A stretch of DNA of 64,000 bases from Spirochaetae bacterium HGW-Spirochaetae-4 (GTDB taxonomy: Bacteria > Spirochaetota > Spirochaetia > Sphaerochaetales > Sphaerochaetaceae), in contig PGXU01000001.1 in the NCBI GenBank assembly GCA_002839335.1, positions 101,687-165,686 of the forward strand, in the 5' to 3' direction. Made by a program: the position numbers and the translations under genes. This document shows, one piece after another, positions 17,618 through 26,251 of this stretch; the stretch's first letter is position 1, and every line of letters starts with the position of its first letter. Below the pieces are notes generated by a model. It saw nothing but the letters and a program-made list of their open reading frames with translations. It ran no database searches and was not told the DNA's origin.

Positions 17618-19234
17618 ATGACGGATTTTGGACTTTGGGGACTCATTCCCCCAGTTCTCACTATCGCATTGGCGTTCATCACCAAGGATGTCGTCATCTC
17701 ATTGTTTCTCGGAATCCTTTCGGGGACACTCATCGTCGCGGGAGGAAACCCGTTTGCCGCACTCGTCAACCTTTCGGACGTGGTTGCCGGCTCACTGAAC
17801 GATGGATGGAATATCCGCATCTTCCTCTTCTGTGCATTGTTGGGAGGACTGGTCGGACTCCTTTCCAAGACAGGGGCAGCCAAAGCCTTCGGCCGTTGGG
17901 CAGCCTCCAGGGTCCGTACCGGAAAAGCCAGCCTGCTCATGACCTGGGTGTTCGGTCTGATCATCTTTATCGACGACTACTTCAACAGTCTCGCGGTCGG
18001 AACCGTCATGCGGCCGATCACCGACAAGAACGGTATCCCCCGTGCCAAGCTCGCCTATATCCTCGATTCGACTGCCGCCCCCGTGTGCATCATCGCGCCG
18101 GTGTCCAGTTGGGTCATCACCGTCATGTCGATCGTGAAGGGCTCCGAGGGTTTCGAGCAGTTGGGAATCACCGAGTTCGAATTCTTCATCCGATCGATTC
18201 CCTATAATATCTACGCACTACTTACCATCATCATGGTGTTGGTCATTATCCTGACCAGCCGGGACTTCGGACCCATGGCAGCCTCCAACCGCTACCACGA
18301 GACCACCGGCAGCCTCTACAATGAAGCCTATGGCGACGCACCCGGAGAAGTCGCTGAAATCGGTGGCAATGACCGGGCCAAACCGATGGACATGTTGTTT
18401 CCGATTGTCGTCCTTATCATCTCGGCCGTCGTATTCTTCCCTGTCACCACATGGCTCGGATCCATCGATGGGGAAAGCATCACCAGCATGTCCCAGGCTA
18501 TGGGAAGCATGTCCTTTGGAGATGCGTTCGCCAATACCGACGCATCGTACGCCTTGTTCTATTCGGTCATCTTCACGCTGACCATCACCTTCATCTACTA
18601 TTTCGCGCGTCGCTTGTTTACCATCAAGGAAGCCTCCGAAGCGCTCAAGGAAGGAATCGGTTCCATGGTTCCCGCGTTGCTGATCCTCACCATGGCCTGG
18701 ACCATCGGAAGCATCATCAAGTCTTCTCCTGAGGACGGAGGTCTCGGATTGGCCTCGTTCCTCTCCGAAGCTGTGGTCTCTGGTGGATTCCCCCTCGCAT
18801 TGGTTCCTATGATCGTCTTCGGTCTTTCGGCACTCATCGCGTTCTCCACAGGTACATCCTGGGGCACCTTCGCCATCATGATTCCGATCACCATGCCAAT
18901 CATCGCTGGTCTCGCCAAAGCCAAGGGTCTTCCTGTGGAAGGCATGTCGCACGCCATGTTCCTTGGTGTCAGTGCAGTGTTGGGAGGGTCTGTATTCGGT
19001 GACCATGCATCACCCATTTCGGATACGACGATCCTCTCTTCGACCGGTGCGAGCTGTCCCCACCTCGAGCACGTCAGCACCCAGATGCCCTATGCCCTGT
19101 TCGTTGCGGTGTGTTCCCTGGTAGGCTTCCTGTTGGGAGGCCTGTTCCTGAACGCCATCGTCGCTTGGATCGGTGCGATTGCGTTGTTCATCGTCGGAAT
19201 GGTCTTTTTGCCTCGTATCTATCGCAAGGCATGA
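17618..19234 (+). CDS. NhaC-family Na+/H+ antiporter
   Basis: The start at 17618 follows AAGGGAG and begins MTDFGLWGLIPPVLTIALAF. The 538-residue protein has about 11-12 TM segments and NhaC-type blocks including VFGLIIFIDDYFNSLAVG, AYILDSTAAPVCIIAPVSSW and GDHASPISDTTILSSTGA. It exchanges sodium for protons across the inner membrane for pH or Na homeostasis, although some relatives exchange organic acids or amino acids. It is a single-gene unit between a terminator and the isomerase gene. Confidence 0.88.
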   Translation: MTDFGLWGLIPPVLTIALAFITKDVVISLFLGILSGTLIVAGGNPFAALVNLSDVVAGSLNDGWNIRIFLFCALLGGLVGLLSKTGAAKAFGRWAASRVRTGKASLLMTWVFGLIIFIDDYFNSLAVGTVMRPITDKNGIPRAKLAYILDSTAAPVCIIAPVSSWVITVMSIVKGSEGFEQLGITEFEFFIRSIPYNIYALLTIIMVLVIILTSRDFGPMAASNRYHETTGSLYNEAYGDAPGEVAEIGGNDRAKPMDMLFPIVVLIISAVVFFPVTTWLGSIDGESITSMSQAMGSMSFGDAFANTDASYALFYSVIFTLTITFIYYFARRLFTIKEASEALKEGIGSMVPALLILTMAWTIGSIIKSSPEDGGLGLASFLSEAVVSGGFPLALVPMIVFGLSALIAFSTGTSWGTFAIMIPITMPIIAGLAKAKGLPVEGMSHAMFLGVSAVLGGSVFGDHASPISDTTILSSTGASCPHLEHVSTQMPYALFVAVCSLVGFLLGGLFLNAIVAWIGAIALFIVGMVFLPRIYRKA

Positions 19235-19284
19235 TACCGTGGTAGTATAGCTCTATGAAAACGCCCATGGAGTTATCTGTGAAC

Positions 19285-20487
19285 ATGGTAAAGATCACAC
19301 CAAAGGTCCAGCCTTACCCATGGGGGGATGATTCGTTCATCCCCTCGTTGCTTGGAAAGAAGCCCGATGGGAAACCCCAGGCCGAATTGTGGTTTGGGAC
19401 CCATCCCGGTGGAGAGTCCGCATTGCCCGACAGCGAACCGCTGGGAGATTTTCTACGGGACCACGACAAGGAGTTCTTGGGAGAAGAGCAGGTGAAACGG
19501 CACGGGAAGGAACTTCCGTTCCTTCTGAAAGTGCTTGCGATTGCCCAGCCATTGTCTTTGCAGGTTCACCCGAGTGCCGAGCAGGCGTTGCATGGGTATA
19601 CCGAAGAGTTGCCGCGGCATGTGGATATCCCCCAGGACCAATGGAACTACAAGGATGGTCGCCAGAAGGCCGAGGTGCTCTACGCGCTTACGCCGGTGAC
19701 GGCCATGTGCGGGTTCCTACCGATCGCGAAGTTGTCGGCAAACCTCTTGCGATTGCTGCCATACCAGTTTCCCCTGGTGTTCCCTTTCCTTCAGGAACCG
19801 GAGGAAAAGGACGAGGCTCGGTTGCTTCAGCGGTTCTTCACCACGCTCTATACCTTGGAACAGGAACAACGGAAGCTGCTGTTGACGGAGTTCAAGGAGA
19901 ATCTCGAGCTCCTTCAAGAAGATTCCTACACCGTCGACGGGAATTGGCTGACACCTGGCGGAATCGCCCGGTTGTGCCTGGAGTCGTACCCCGATGATCC
20001 GGGTGTGTTCGCACCGTTCTTCCTGCATGTCCTGCATCTCAAACCAGGTGAAGCGGTGTACCTCGAACCCAGGACCCTCCATGCGTATGTCCGGGGGCAT
20101 GGAATCGAACTCATGTCGAACAGCGACAATGTCTTGCGGGGCGGATTGACGAACAAGAAGGTCGATGTTCCCGAATTGTTGCAGACACTCGCATTCAAGG
20201 CCTACAACGCCGGACTGTGTCCGCAGATCAGGGATACGAACAATCGCCTGAATATCCTTGCTCCGACCGACGATTTCCTCCTTGGAGTATATGAGCGGGG
20301 GACCTATCATGTGGGCAATCGGTTTTCGATCGAATTCCTCCTCTGCAGTGAAGGTACGGCGGAGGTCGTGAAGGACAATCAGACCCACAAACTTGCACAA
20401 GGGGAGTGTCTTGTTGTCGCCTCTTCGGTCGATTCGTATAGGATCACTGTCAAGGGAAAGGTGTTCAGCGCTTCGGTTCCCGGTTGA
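19285..20487 (+). CDS. manA: Mannose-6-phosphate isomerase, class I
   Basis: The product matches type I phosphomannose isomerase: MVKITPKVQPYPWGDD at the N-terminus, LSLQVHPSAEQA with zinc ligands, HLKPGEAVYLEPRTLHAYV and ELMSNSDNVLRGGLTNKKVD. The cupin-fold zinc enzyme interconverts mannose-6-phosphate and fructose-6-phosphate. The frame is open upstream to ATG codons at 19255 and 19264. I favour 19285 because family members begin about five residues before VQxYxWG, though GGAG lies a rather long 12 nt upstream. About 400 residues. Confidence 0.9.
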   Translation: MVKITPKVQPYPWGDDSFIPSLLGKKPDGKPQAELWFGTHPGGESALPDSEPLGDFLRDHDKEFLGEEQVKRHGKELPFLLKVLAIAQPLSLQVHPSAEQALHGYTEELPRHVDIPQDQWNYKDGRQKAEVLYALTPVTAMCGFLPIAKLSANLLRLLPYQFPLVFPFLQEPEEKDEARLLQRFFTTLYTLEQEQRKLLLTEFKENLELLQEDSYTVDGNWLTPGGIARLCLESYPDDPGVFAPFFLHVLHLKPGEAVYLEPRTLHAYVRGHGIELMSNSDNVLRGGLTNKKVDVPELLQTLAFKAYNAGLCPQIRDTNNRLNILAPTDDFLLGVYERGTYHVGNRFSIEFLLCSEGTAEVVKDNQTHKLAQGECLVVASSVDSYRITVKGKVFSASVPG

Positions 20488-20532
20488 CCATCACGATGGA
20501 GCAATCGCACCGAATCGTGGTATACTCGCCGT

Positions 20533-21843
20533 ATGGATGCACAGCAGTTTTTACAGCTTCTTAAGAAAGAGTTGATGATCGCCATGGGATGCACCGAGCC
20601 GGCGGCAGCCGCATTGGCCGGTGCCAAGGCACGCCTGTTGCTCGGTGAGCCGATCGTCCGGTTGGAAGTCCGAGCCAGCCGGGACATGGTCAAGAATGCC
20701 ATGGGTGTGGGTCTTCCCAATTGTACCCTCCGGGGTATACAGGCCGCCGTCGCTTTGGGAGCCGCCGGGGGAGATGTCGACAACGGGCTTGGGATCCTTT
20801 CGGAAATCTCCGAGGATCAGAAGCGTATCGCCACACGGTTCGCCGCCGAGAATACGGTTACCCTTGCATTGGCTGACGATGTTCCGCCTGTCTACATCGG
20901 GGTAACGGCCTTCGGTGCTTCCCATGTGGCTGAGGCGGTCATAAGCGGGGAACACAACCGGTTTGCCAGACTACGGCGCGACCAGAAGGTGCTCGGGGAA
21001 CTTCCCCTGGTCTCCTCCAACCACCAGGAGTCCGAAAACGATGTCACCAGCGATATGATCGCCCACCTTTCCCTGTCTGAAATCGCAGAAGCGGTATCCA
21101 AGATAGATACGTCCGATTTCGATTTCGTGCTTCATGGTGCCGAAACCAACCTGGCGATCGCCAAACATGCGATGGTCACCGATTTCGGTCTTTCCGTAGG
21201 CAAGACCATGGGTGAGGGCTTGCCCGAGCATCCGACTTCGCTCAACGAAGCGTATGCTTTGGGTGCCGCTTATGCCGCGGCCGCCTCCGATGCGCGAATG
21301 GCCGGTTGCCCCCTGCCGGTTGTCATAAACAGTGGGAGCGGAAACCAGGGCATAACCGTGTCTGTTCCGCTACTGGTCATGGCCCGATTTCTGGATACCG
21401 GTACGGACCACCTTGTCCGTGCCCTTTGTACAAGTCACCTGGTGGCATTGGTCCTCACCGCCAAGAAGGACCGGCTGTCGGCACTCTGCGGCGCCTTCAC
21501 CGCCGCCATCGGAACCGCTTGTGGTCTGGTATACTTGCAAGGTGGCAGTGTGGAAGCCATGGACCGTGCGGTGAACACCATGGTGGGGAACCTCACCGGT
21601 ATCATTTGCGACGGGGCGAAAGGGACCTGTGCCCTCAAGATATACTCCAGTGTTGAGGCGGCGGCGATCAGCAGCCGGTTGGCGCTGAAGGGCATATCTC
21701 CCAGCGATGAATCGGGAATCGTAGGAAAGGATGCATTGCAGAGTTTTTCCTATTTGACGCAAATAAGCCATGAGGGTATGGAACAGACAGACCGGACGAT
21801 ACTTGCTATCATGATGGGAAAACAGGAGCTTTGCACGAGATGA
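20533..21843 (+). CDS. CyuA-like L-cysteine desulfidase (UPF0597)
   Basis: The 436-residue protein matches the UPF0597/CyuA (YhaM) family, related to the alpha chain of iron-sulfur L-serine dehydratase. MGCTEPAAAALAGAKA near the N-terminus, PVVINSGSGNQGI in the middle and GNLTGIICDGAKGTCALK near the C-terminus provide the Cys ligands of a [4Fe-4S] cluster. Such enzymes split cysteine to pyruvate, ammonia and sulfide under anaerobic conditions. TATACT lies just upstream of the start, leaving a very short leader. The stop overlaps the next start (ATGA). Confidence 0.87.
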   Translation: MDAQQFLQLLKKELMIAMGCTEPAAAALAGAKARLLLGEPIVRLEVRASRDMVKNAMGVGLPNCTLRGIQAAVALGAAGGDVDNGLGILSEISEDQKRIATRFAAENTVTLALADDVPPVYIGVTAFGASHVAEAVISGEHNRFARLRRDQKVLGELPLVSSNHQESENDVTSDMIAHLSLSEIAEAVSKIDTSDFDFVLHGAETNLAIAKHAMVTDFGLSVGKTMGEGLPEHPTSLNEAYALGAAYAAAASDARMAGCPLPVVINSGSGNQGITVSVPLLVMARFLDTGTDHLVRALCTSHLVALVLTAKKDRLSALCGAFTAAIGTACGLVYLQGGSVEAMDRAVNTMVGNLTGIICDGAKGTCALKIYSSVEAAAISSRLALKGISPSDESGIVGKDALQSFSYLTQISHEGMEQTDRTILAIMMGKQELCTR

Positions 21844-22445
21844 GATATGTCGCTATAGATTTTGAAACCGCAAACAATGACCCGATCAGCGCTTGTTCGG
21901 TTGGACTGGCGAAGATGGAGAATGGAAGGGTCGTCGATTCCTATTACACCTTGATCAACCCGCCTTCGTCCTATTTTTCCCCCATGAACATTTCGATCCA
22001 CGGTATTCGCCCCGAGCATGTCGCCGATGCCCCGGCCTTCGATACCTTGTGGCCCGACATGCTCATGTTCATCGGAGACGACCTGCTCATAGCGCACAAC
22101 GCGCCGTTCGATATCGGGATTTTGAGGGCAATGTTGACCTGGTACGGGCTACCTATCCCTTCGATCCGCTATACGTGTACGGTACGGATTTCGAGAAAGG
22201 TGTGGCCCGAATTGCCCAGCCACAAGTTGACCGACTTGTCGCGCCATTTCGGATTCGATTATCAGGCCCACCATGCTCTGGAAGACGCCGTGAACTGTGC
22301 GTTGGTATTCCACAAGGCCTGCCCCTGTCCCACGGAAACCGAGGCTGTGGAGTATCTTATGGAGAAGGGGATACGGTTCCAGCGTATGACCGGTGGACTG
22401 GCACCACTCGAACCACCACCGCAGCAGGGGGGATTCCTACTATAA
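21840..22445 (+). CDS. DEDDh 3'-5' exonuclease (DnaQ-like)
   Basis: The start is taken at ATG 21840, overlapping the CyuA stop; the track start at 21831 is a TTG. The roughly 200-residue protein shows the exonuclease motifs in order: AIDFETAN (Asp/Glu), IAHNAPFDIGIL (Asp) and HHALEDAVNC (His/Asp), the DEDDh arrangement of DNA polymerase III epsilon and RNase T-like nucleases. It is a stand-alone exonuclease for repair or RNA trimming. Pairing with a cysteine desulfidase has no obvious functional meaning. Confidence 0.88.
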   Translation: MRYVAIDFETANNDPISACSVGLAKMENGRVVDSYYTLINPPSSYFSPMNISIHGIRPEHVADAPAFDTLWPDMLMFIGDDLLIAHNAPFDIGILRAMLTWYGLPIPSIRYTCTVRISRKVWPELPSHKLTDLSRHFGFDYQAHHALEDAVNCALVFHKACPCPTETEAVEYLMEKGIRFQRMTGGLAPLEPPPQQGGFLL

Positions 22446-22535
22446 AGATTCTGATACTCCTTGCGGATAATTGCGAGCGATGGTATCATAATTTGTAATC
22501 AATTCAGAGAAATTATCATAGTAGTGGAGGCACAC

Positions 22536-23078
22536 ATGGAACTCAAAGGATCAAAAACCGAGAAGAACCTGCACGATGCGTTTGCAGGCGAATCGATGGC
22601 CCGCAACAAATATACCTACTGGGCAAGCAAGGCGCGCAAGGAAGGGTATGAGCAGATCGCAAAACTGTTCGAGGAGACAGCCGACAATGAACGGATGCAC
22701 GCCAAGCTGTGGTTCAAGGCGCTTCAGGAGAATGGCGATATCGCCGATACCGCGACCAACCTGAAAATGGCGGCCGAAGGCGAGCACTACGAGTGGACCG
22801 ACATGTATGCAGGTTTCGCCGAAGTTGCCCGTGAGGAAGGCTTCAAGAAGATCGCCGCACTGTTCGAAGGCGTGGCCAAGATCGAGAAAGAGCACGAGGC
22901 CCGCTACCTTGCCCTGTTGAAGAACGTGGAAGAGGGCGTGGTATTCTCACGCGATGGCGAGCAGATCTGGAAGTGCGGTGTTTGTGGACATATCCATGTC
23001 GGCAAGAAGGCTCCCGAAGTTTGCCCGGTGTGCGCACACTCCAAGGCCCACTTCGAAATCGCTGCCCGCAACTATTAG
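22536..23078 (+). CDS. rbr: Rubrerythrin
   Basis: GTGGAGG precedes ATG 22536. The 180-residue product has the di-iron helical domain with [11 protein letters not shown] and [13 protein letters not shown], then the second EHYEW / [10 protein letters not shown] pair. The C-terminal rubredoxin domain is [12 protein letters not shown]...[11 protein letters not shown]. Rubrerythrin reduces hydrogen peroxide to water with electrons from rubredoxin-type donors in anaerobes. Regulation by the PerR-like protein at 13807 is plausible but not shown. A strong hairpin terminator follows. Confidence 0.95.
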   Translation: MELKGSKTEKNLHDAFAGESMARNKYTYWASKARKEGYEQIAKLFEETADNERMHAKLWFKALQENGDIADTATNLKMAAEGEHYEWTDMYAGFAEVAREEGFKKIAALFEGVAKIEKEHEARYLALLKNVEEGVVFSRDGEQIWKCGVCGHIHVGKKAPEVCPVCAHSKAHFEIAARNY

Positions 23079-23102
23079 ACTAGTCCTCCGTTGCGAACAT
23101 GT

Positions 23103-23126
23103 AGGGGCGTTCCAAACGCCCCTTTG
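23103..23126 (+). terminator. Terminator after rubrerythrin
   Basis: AGGGGCGTT-CCA-AACGCCCCT followed by TTG. Nine perfect base pairs with a short T tail. Confidence 0.8.
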
Positions 23127-23155
23127 TCATATCCTGAAGTTCGAAACCGTTGGAT

Positions 23156-23189
23156 ACAAAGGAAGACGATCCGTCGTGGACCGTCTTCC
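23156..23189 (-). terminator. Terminator after the TRAP operon
   Basis: On the minus strand GGAAGACG..CGTCTTCC encloses a further GGTCC/GGATC pairing and is followed by TTTG. It lies 20 bp past the DctM stop. Confidence 0.75.
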
Positions 23190-23210
23190 AACCAATAATC
23201 GAGTACAGAC

Positions 23211-24506
23211 TTACATCATATTCGGAAGTGTCATGGTGAGACCGGGCCAGAAGGTGACCAGCATGAGTGTCACGATCATTGCCGCATAGAAGGGTAGCAT
23301 GGCCTTGGTAGCCTTCTCGATCGAAATCTTACCGATCGCACTACCCACGAAAAGGGCCGAACCAACCGGTGGCGTACACAACCCGATTGCCAGGTTCAAG
23401 ATCAACATGATACCGAATTGGATGGGATCCATGCCCATTTGTCCCACGACAACGGGATAGAGGATCGGCGTGACGATGATGATCAAGGGAGCCATGTCCA
23501 TGATAGCCCCGAGCACCAGCAGCATGACGTTGATCAGCAGCAGCAGTACGACCGGGTTGTGCGAAATACCCAACAGGAACGTGGTGACAGCCTGGGGGAT
23601 ACGAAGGTAGGCGAGCAACCAACCGAATGCGCTTGCCGCGGCGATCAGACTCATGACCATGGCCAAGGTCCGAAGCGAATGCAGCAGTATCTTGGGAATC
23701 TCCTTTATCGAGATTTCGCGATACACCAGGAACGTGATGATGAATGCGTAGACGACAGCCACGGAGGCCGATTCGGTCGCGGTGAACACACCCGAAACGA
23801 CACCACCAATGATGATCACGACCGTAAGCAAGCCCAACACAGCGTCACGGGAGACTTTCAAGGTCCTTTTGAGACCGTATCGCTCTTCCTTGGGATATCC
23901 CCGCTTCACCGCGATTATATAACTGACAATCATGAGGGCCACTCCCAATAGGATGCCCGGAACGATTCCCCCCATGAACAGCTTGCCGACGGATACGCCA
24001 CCACCTGCAGCCAATGAGAATATGATCATATTGTGGCTTGGCGGTATGATGACACCTTGGCAGGAACTGGTTACGGTTACGGCTACCGAATAGTCGTCGT
24101 CGTATCCCTTGTCGACCATCATGGGAATCAGCATGGTACCGATCGACGAGACATCGGCAACCGCGGACCCCGAGATTCCTCCAAAGAACATGGAGGCCAG
24201 AACATTGACCTGGGCAAGGCCACCTTGCACACGGCCGACCAACGCGTTGGAGAACTCGACCAGGCGCCGGGAGATTCCTCCGCGCCCCATGATCTCGCCC
24301 GCAAGAATGAAGAACGGGATTGCCAGCAACGAGAATGAATTCACACCGCTGACGGTCCGTTGCACGATCGACATCAACGGTATGTTCAGGTATAGGGCGG
24401 TGAACACGGATGATATGAATAATGTGAAGGTGATGGGGAACTTCAGCAACAATAGGATTACGAAGGAGCCCATCAGTATGGCGGTTGCCGTTGTTGGATC
24501 AGACAT
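23211..24506 (-). CDS. TRAP transporter large permease (DctM)
   Basis: The track start is too long: ATG 24506 follows GGGAGGTGCATC and begins MSDPTTATAILMGSFVIL. The 431-residue protein has about 12 TM segments with family blocks PFFILAGEIMGRGGISRRLV, GGISGSAVADVSSIGTMLIPMM and SSCQGVIIPPSHNMIIFS. It is the ion-coupled translocation subunit of a tripartite ATP-independent periplasmic transporter for carboxylates or sugar acids. It overlaps the small permease gene by 8 bp. Confidence 0.93.
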   Translation of the reverse strand: MSDPTTATAILMGSFVILLLLKFPITFTLFISSVFTALYLNIPLMSIVQRTVSGVNSFSLLAIPFFILAGEIMGRGGISRRLVEFSNALVGRVQGGLAQVNVLASMFFGGISGSAVADVSSIGTMLIPMMVDKGYDDDYSVAVTVTSSCQGVIIPPSHNMIIFSLAAGGGVSVGKLFMGGIVPGILLGVALMIVSYIIAVKRGYPKEERYGLKRTLKVSRDAVLGLLTVVIIIGGVVSGVFTATESASVAVVYAFIITFLVYREISIKEIPKILLHSLRTLAMVMSLIAAASAFGWLLAYLRIPQAVTTFLLGISHNPVVLLLLINVMLLVLGAIMDMAPLIIIVTPILYPVVVGQMGMDPIQFGIMLILNLAIGLCTPPVGSALFVGSAIGKISIEKATKAMLPFYAAMIVTLMLVTFWPGLTMTLPNMM

Positions 24507-25026
24507 GTGATGCACCTCCCGTCGTATCGGATTTCTTCGCTTTGGCCACACGCCGCAAGTCGGCGATGGCGACATAGAGGAAATAGGCGGCATACAGGAT
24601 GATGAATACAGATGCGATTGGAACTATTATGTAGTTGACCGCATTGGACATGCCGGTTGCCGGCAACTTCGAACGTCCCGCATTCTGTGTCAATCCGATT
24701 CCGAAATACAACAGGACTATCCCGATAAAGATTTCCAGGATGTATTTGATCAGATTCAGCGAATCGTTGAACACACGGGGTAGTTTCTTGGGCAGGACCG
24801 TGATGTTGATATGCAGATTCTCCTTCACCCCCAAAGCCATGGCAATGAAAGTGAACCAGATCACGATGACAAGCGATACTTCCTCAGCCCAACGTATACC
24901 CGAGTTGAAGCCGTACCGCATGACTACATTCATGAACACGATAATCACCATGGCAACAAGCAGGACCATGGCAAGAATCAGCGCCCAATTGAACACCCGA
25001 TCCAGATACTTCTTGAACACTTTCAT
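24499..25026 (-). CDS. TRAP transporter small permease (DctQ)
   Basis: ATG 25026 follows AAGGAGGTG; the track start is an upstream GTG. The 175-residue protein has four TM helices with the DctQ pattern: VVMRYGFNSGIRWAEEVS in the first half and VKENLHINITVLPKKLP in the middle. It stabilises the large permease and helps dock the binding protein. The order binding protein, small and large permease is typical. Stop overlaps the DctM start. Confidence 0.92.
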   Translation of the reverse strand: MKVFKKYLDRVFNWALILAMVLLVAMVIIVFMNVVMRYGFNSGIRWAEEVSLVIVIWFTFIAMALGVKENLHINITVLPKKLPRVFNDSLNLIKYILEIFIGIVLLYFGIGLTQNAGRSKLPATGMSNAVNYIIVPIASVFIILYAAYFLYVAIADLRRVAKAKKSDTTGGASHV

Positions 25027-25056
25027 GTCCGGCACCTCCTTGGTAGCCTTCTAAGC

Positions 25057-25094
25057 ATGGAAGAGGGGTATTCCCTGCGGAATCCCCTCTCCAT
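25057..25094 (-). terminator. Stem-loop between dctP and dctQ
   Basis: Minus strand: GAGAGGGG-ATTCC pairs with GGAAT-A-CCCCTC, extended outward by ATGGA/TCCAT. No U-run follows. It most likely stabilises the dctP message or gives partial termination, so that binding protein is made in excess. Confidence 0.55.
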
Positions 25095-25123
25095 GATACA
25101 CGACGGATTCAGTATTTCACAAG

Positions 25124-26122
25124 CTATTTGACAGCCTGGATCTTCTTCACCCACTCCTTGCCTTCAGCATTGAGGAAGCTGTCGTACAGAGGTTGCATCG
25201 CGGCTGCGAACTCGGCCTGGTTGTTGATCGCATTGATCTTCGATCCTGCTGCGACAACCTTGGCTTCCGACTTCTTCTCGAAATCCGCCCACGATTTGAT
25301 CTGTGCTGGAGCGGAATCCCTTGCGGCCTGCTTGATCAGTTCCTGATCTGCTGCGGAAAGCTTGTCCATGGTGACCTTGGAAGCGACAATCATCTCGGGA
25401 ACGCGGGTGTGCTGGTCGAGGGAGTAGAACTTCGCGACTTCGAAGTGGCTGGAGGTGTCGTAGGAAGGCCAGTTGTTCTCTGCGCCATCGATGACGTTGG
25501 TCTGCAATGCACTGTAGACATCACCATACGGAAGCGGTGTGGGAACAGCACCGAGAGCGGAGACGAGACCCATCATCAAGGATGATTCCTGGACGCGGAT
25601 CTTCATACCCTTGAGGTCTGCGACCGAGTAGATCGGCTTGACCGAGTTGTAGAAGTTGCGGGCGCCGCTATCGTAGTACACGAGACCGACAAAACCATGG
25701 TCGGTCATGGAATTGAGGAAATACTCACCGATTTCTCCGTTGAGCACTTTCCACATGTGGTCGGCATCGCGGTAGAGATACGGCATCTGCAGGGCATTGA
25801 GCAGGGGGTTGAAGTTCGAGAGCGGGGAAATCGATACACGGGTGAAGTCGATTCCACCGAACTGGACCTGTTCGATCGCAGACTTTTCGTCACCGAGCTG
25901 TCCGTTGTTGTACACTTCGATCTTTATCCGACCATTCGAACGTTCGGCAACCAAACGGGCAAATTCGAGGTCTCCTACGACTGTAGGATAATTGTCGGGC
26001 TGGTTGTCTGCGAGTCTAAGCACGATCGGCTTGGCTGCGGTAGCACCTTCAGCTTGTCCTTGGGCGAACAACGGAACTACCAACAGGCTGACCATGAGCA
26101 TGGCGAGCAATACTTTTTTCAT
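25124..26122 (-). CDS. TRAP transporter substrate-binding protein (DctP family)
   Basis: ATG 26122 follows CCAGGAGGAAAAAT and starts MKKVLLAMLMVSLLVVPLFAQGQAEG, a Sec signal peptide. The 332-residue product shows DctP-family features: LRLADNQPDNYPTV, ARLVAERSNGRIKIEVYNNGQLGDEK, and GMKIRVQESSLMMGLVSALGAVPTPLPYGDVYSALQTNVIDGAE. The Arg in KIRVQES is the usual carboxylate-binding residue, so the ligand is probably a carboxylate such as a sugar acid. The adjacent YesMN pair probably controls this operon. Confidence 0.93.
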   Translation of the reverse strand: MKKVLLAMLMVSLLVVPLFAQGQAEGATAAKPIVLRLADNQPDNYPTVVGDLEFARLVAERSNGRIKIEVYNNGQLGDEKSAIEQVQFGGIDFTRVSISPLSNFNPLLNALQMPYLYRDADHMWKVLNGEIGEYFLNSMTDHGFVGLVYYDSGARNFYNSVKPIYSVADLKGMKIRVQESSLMMGLVSALGAVPTPLPYGDVYSALQTNVIDGAENNWPSYDTSSHFEVAKFYSLDQHTRVPEMIVASKVTMDKLSAADQELIKQAARDSAPAQIKSWADFEKKSEAKVVAAGSKINAINNQAEFAAAMQPLYDSFLNAEGKEWVKKIQAVK

Positions 26123-26251
26123 ATTTTTCCTCCTGGAAATCATTGTGATGTCCAAAGTATACGGTGGTGGTTTTCAAGCCGATAGATAGACAATCGTATG
26201 ATTGGAGGAAATTTTCGCAAGATAATCCAAGTTTTGTAATTATTTCAGGAA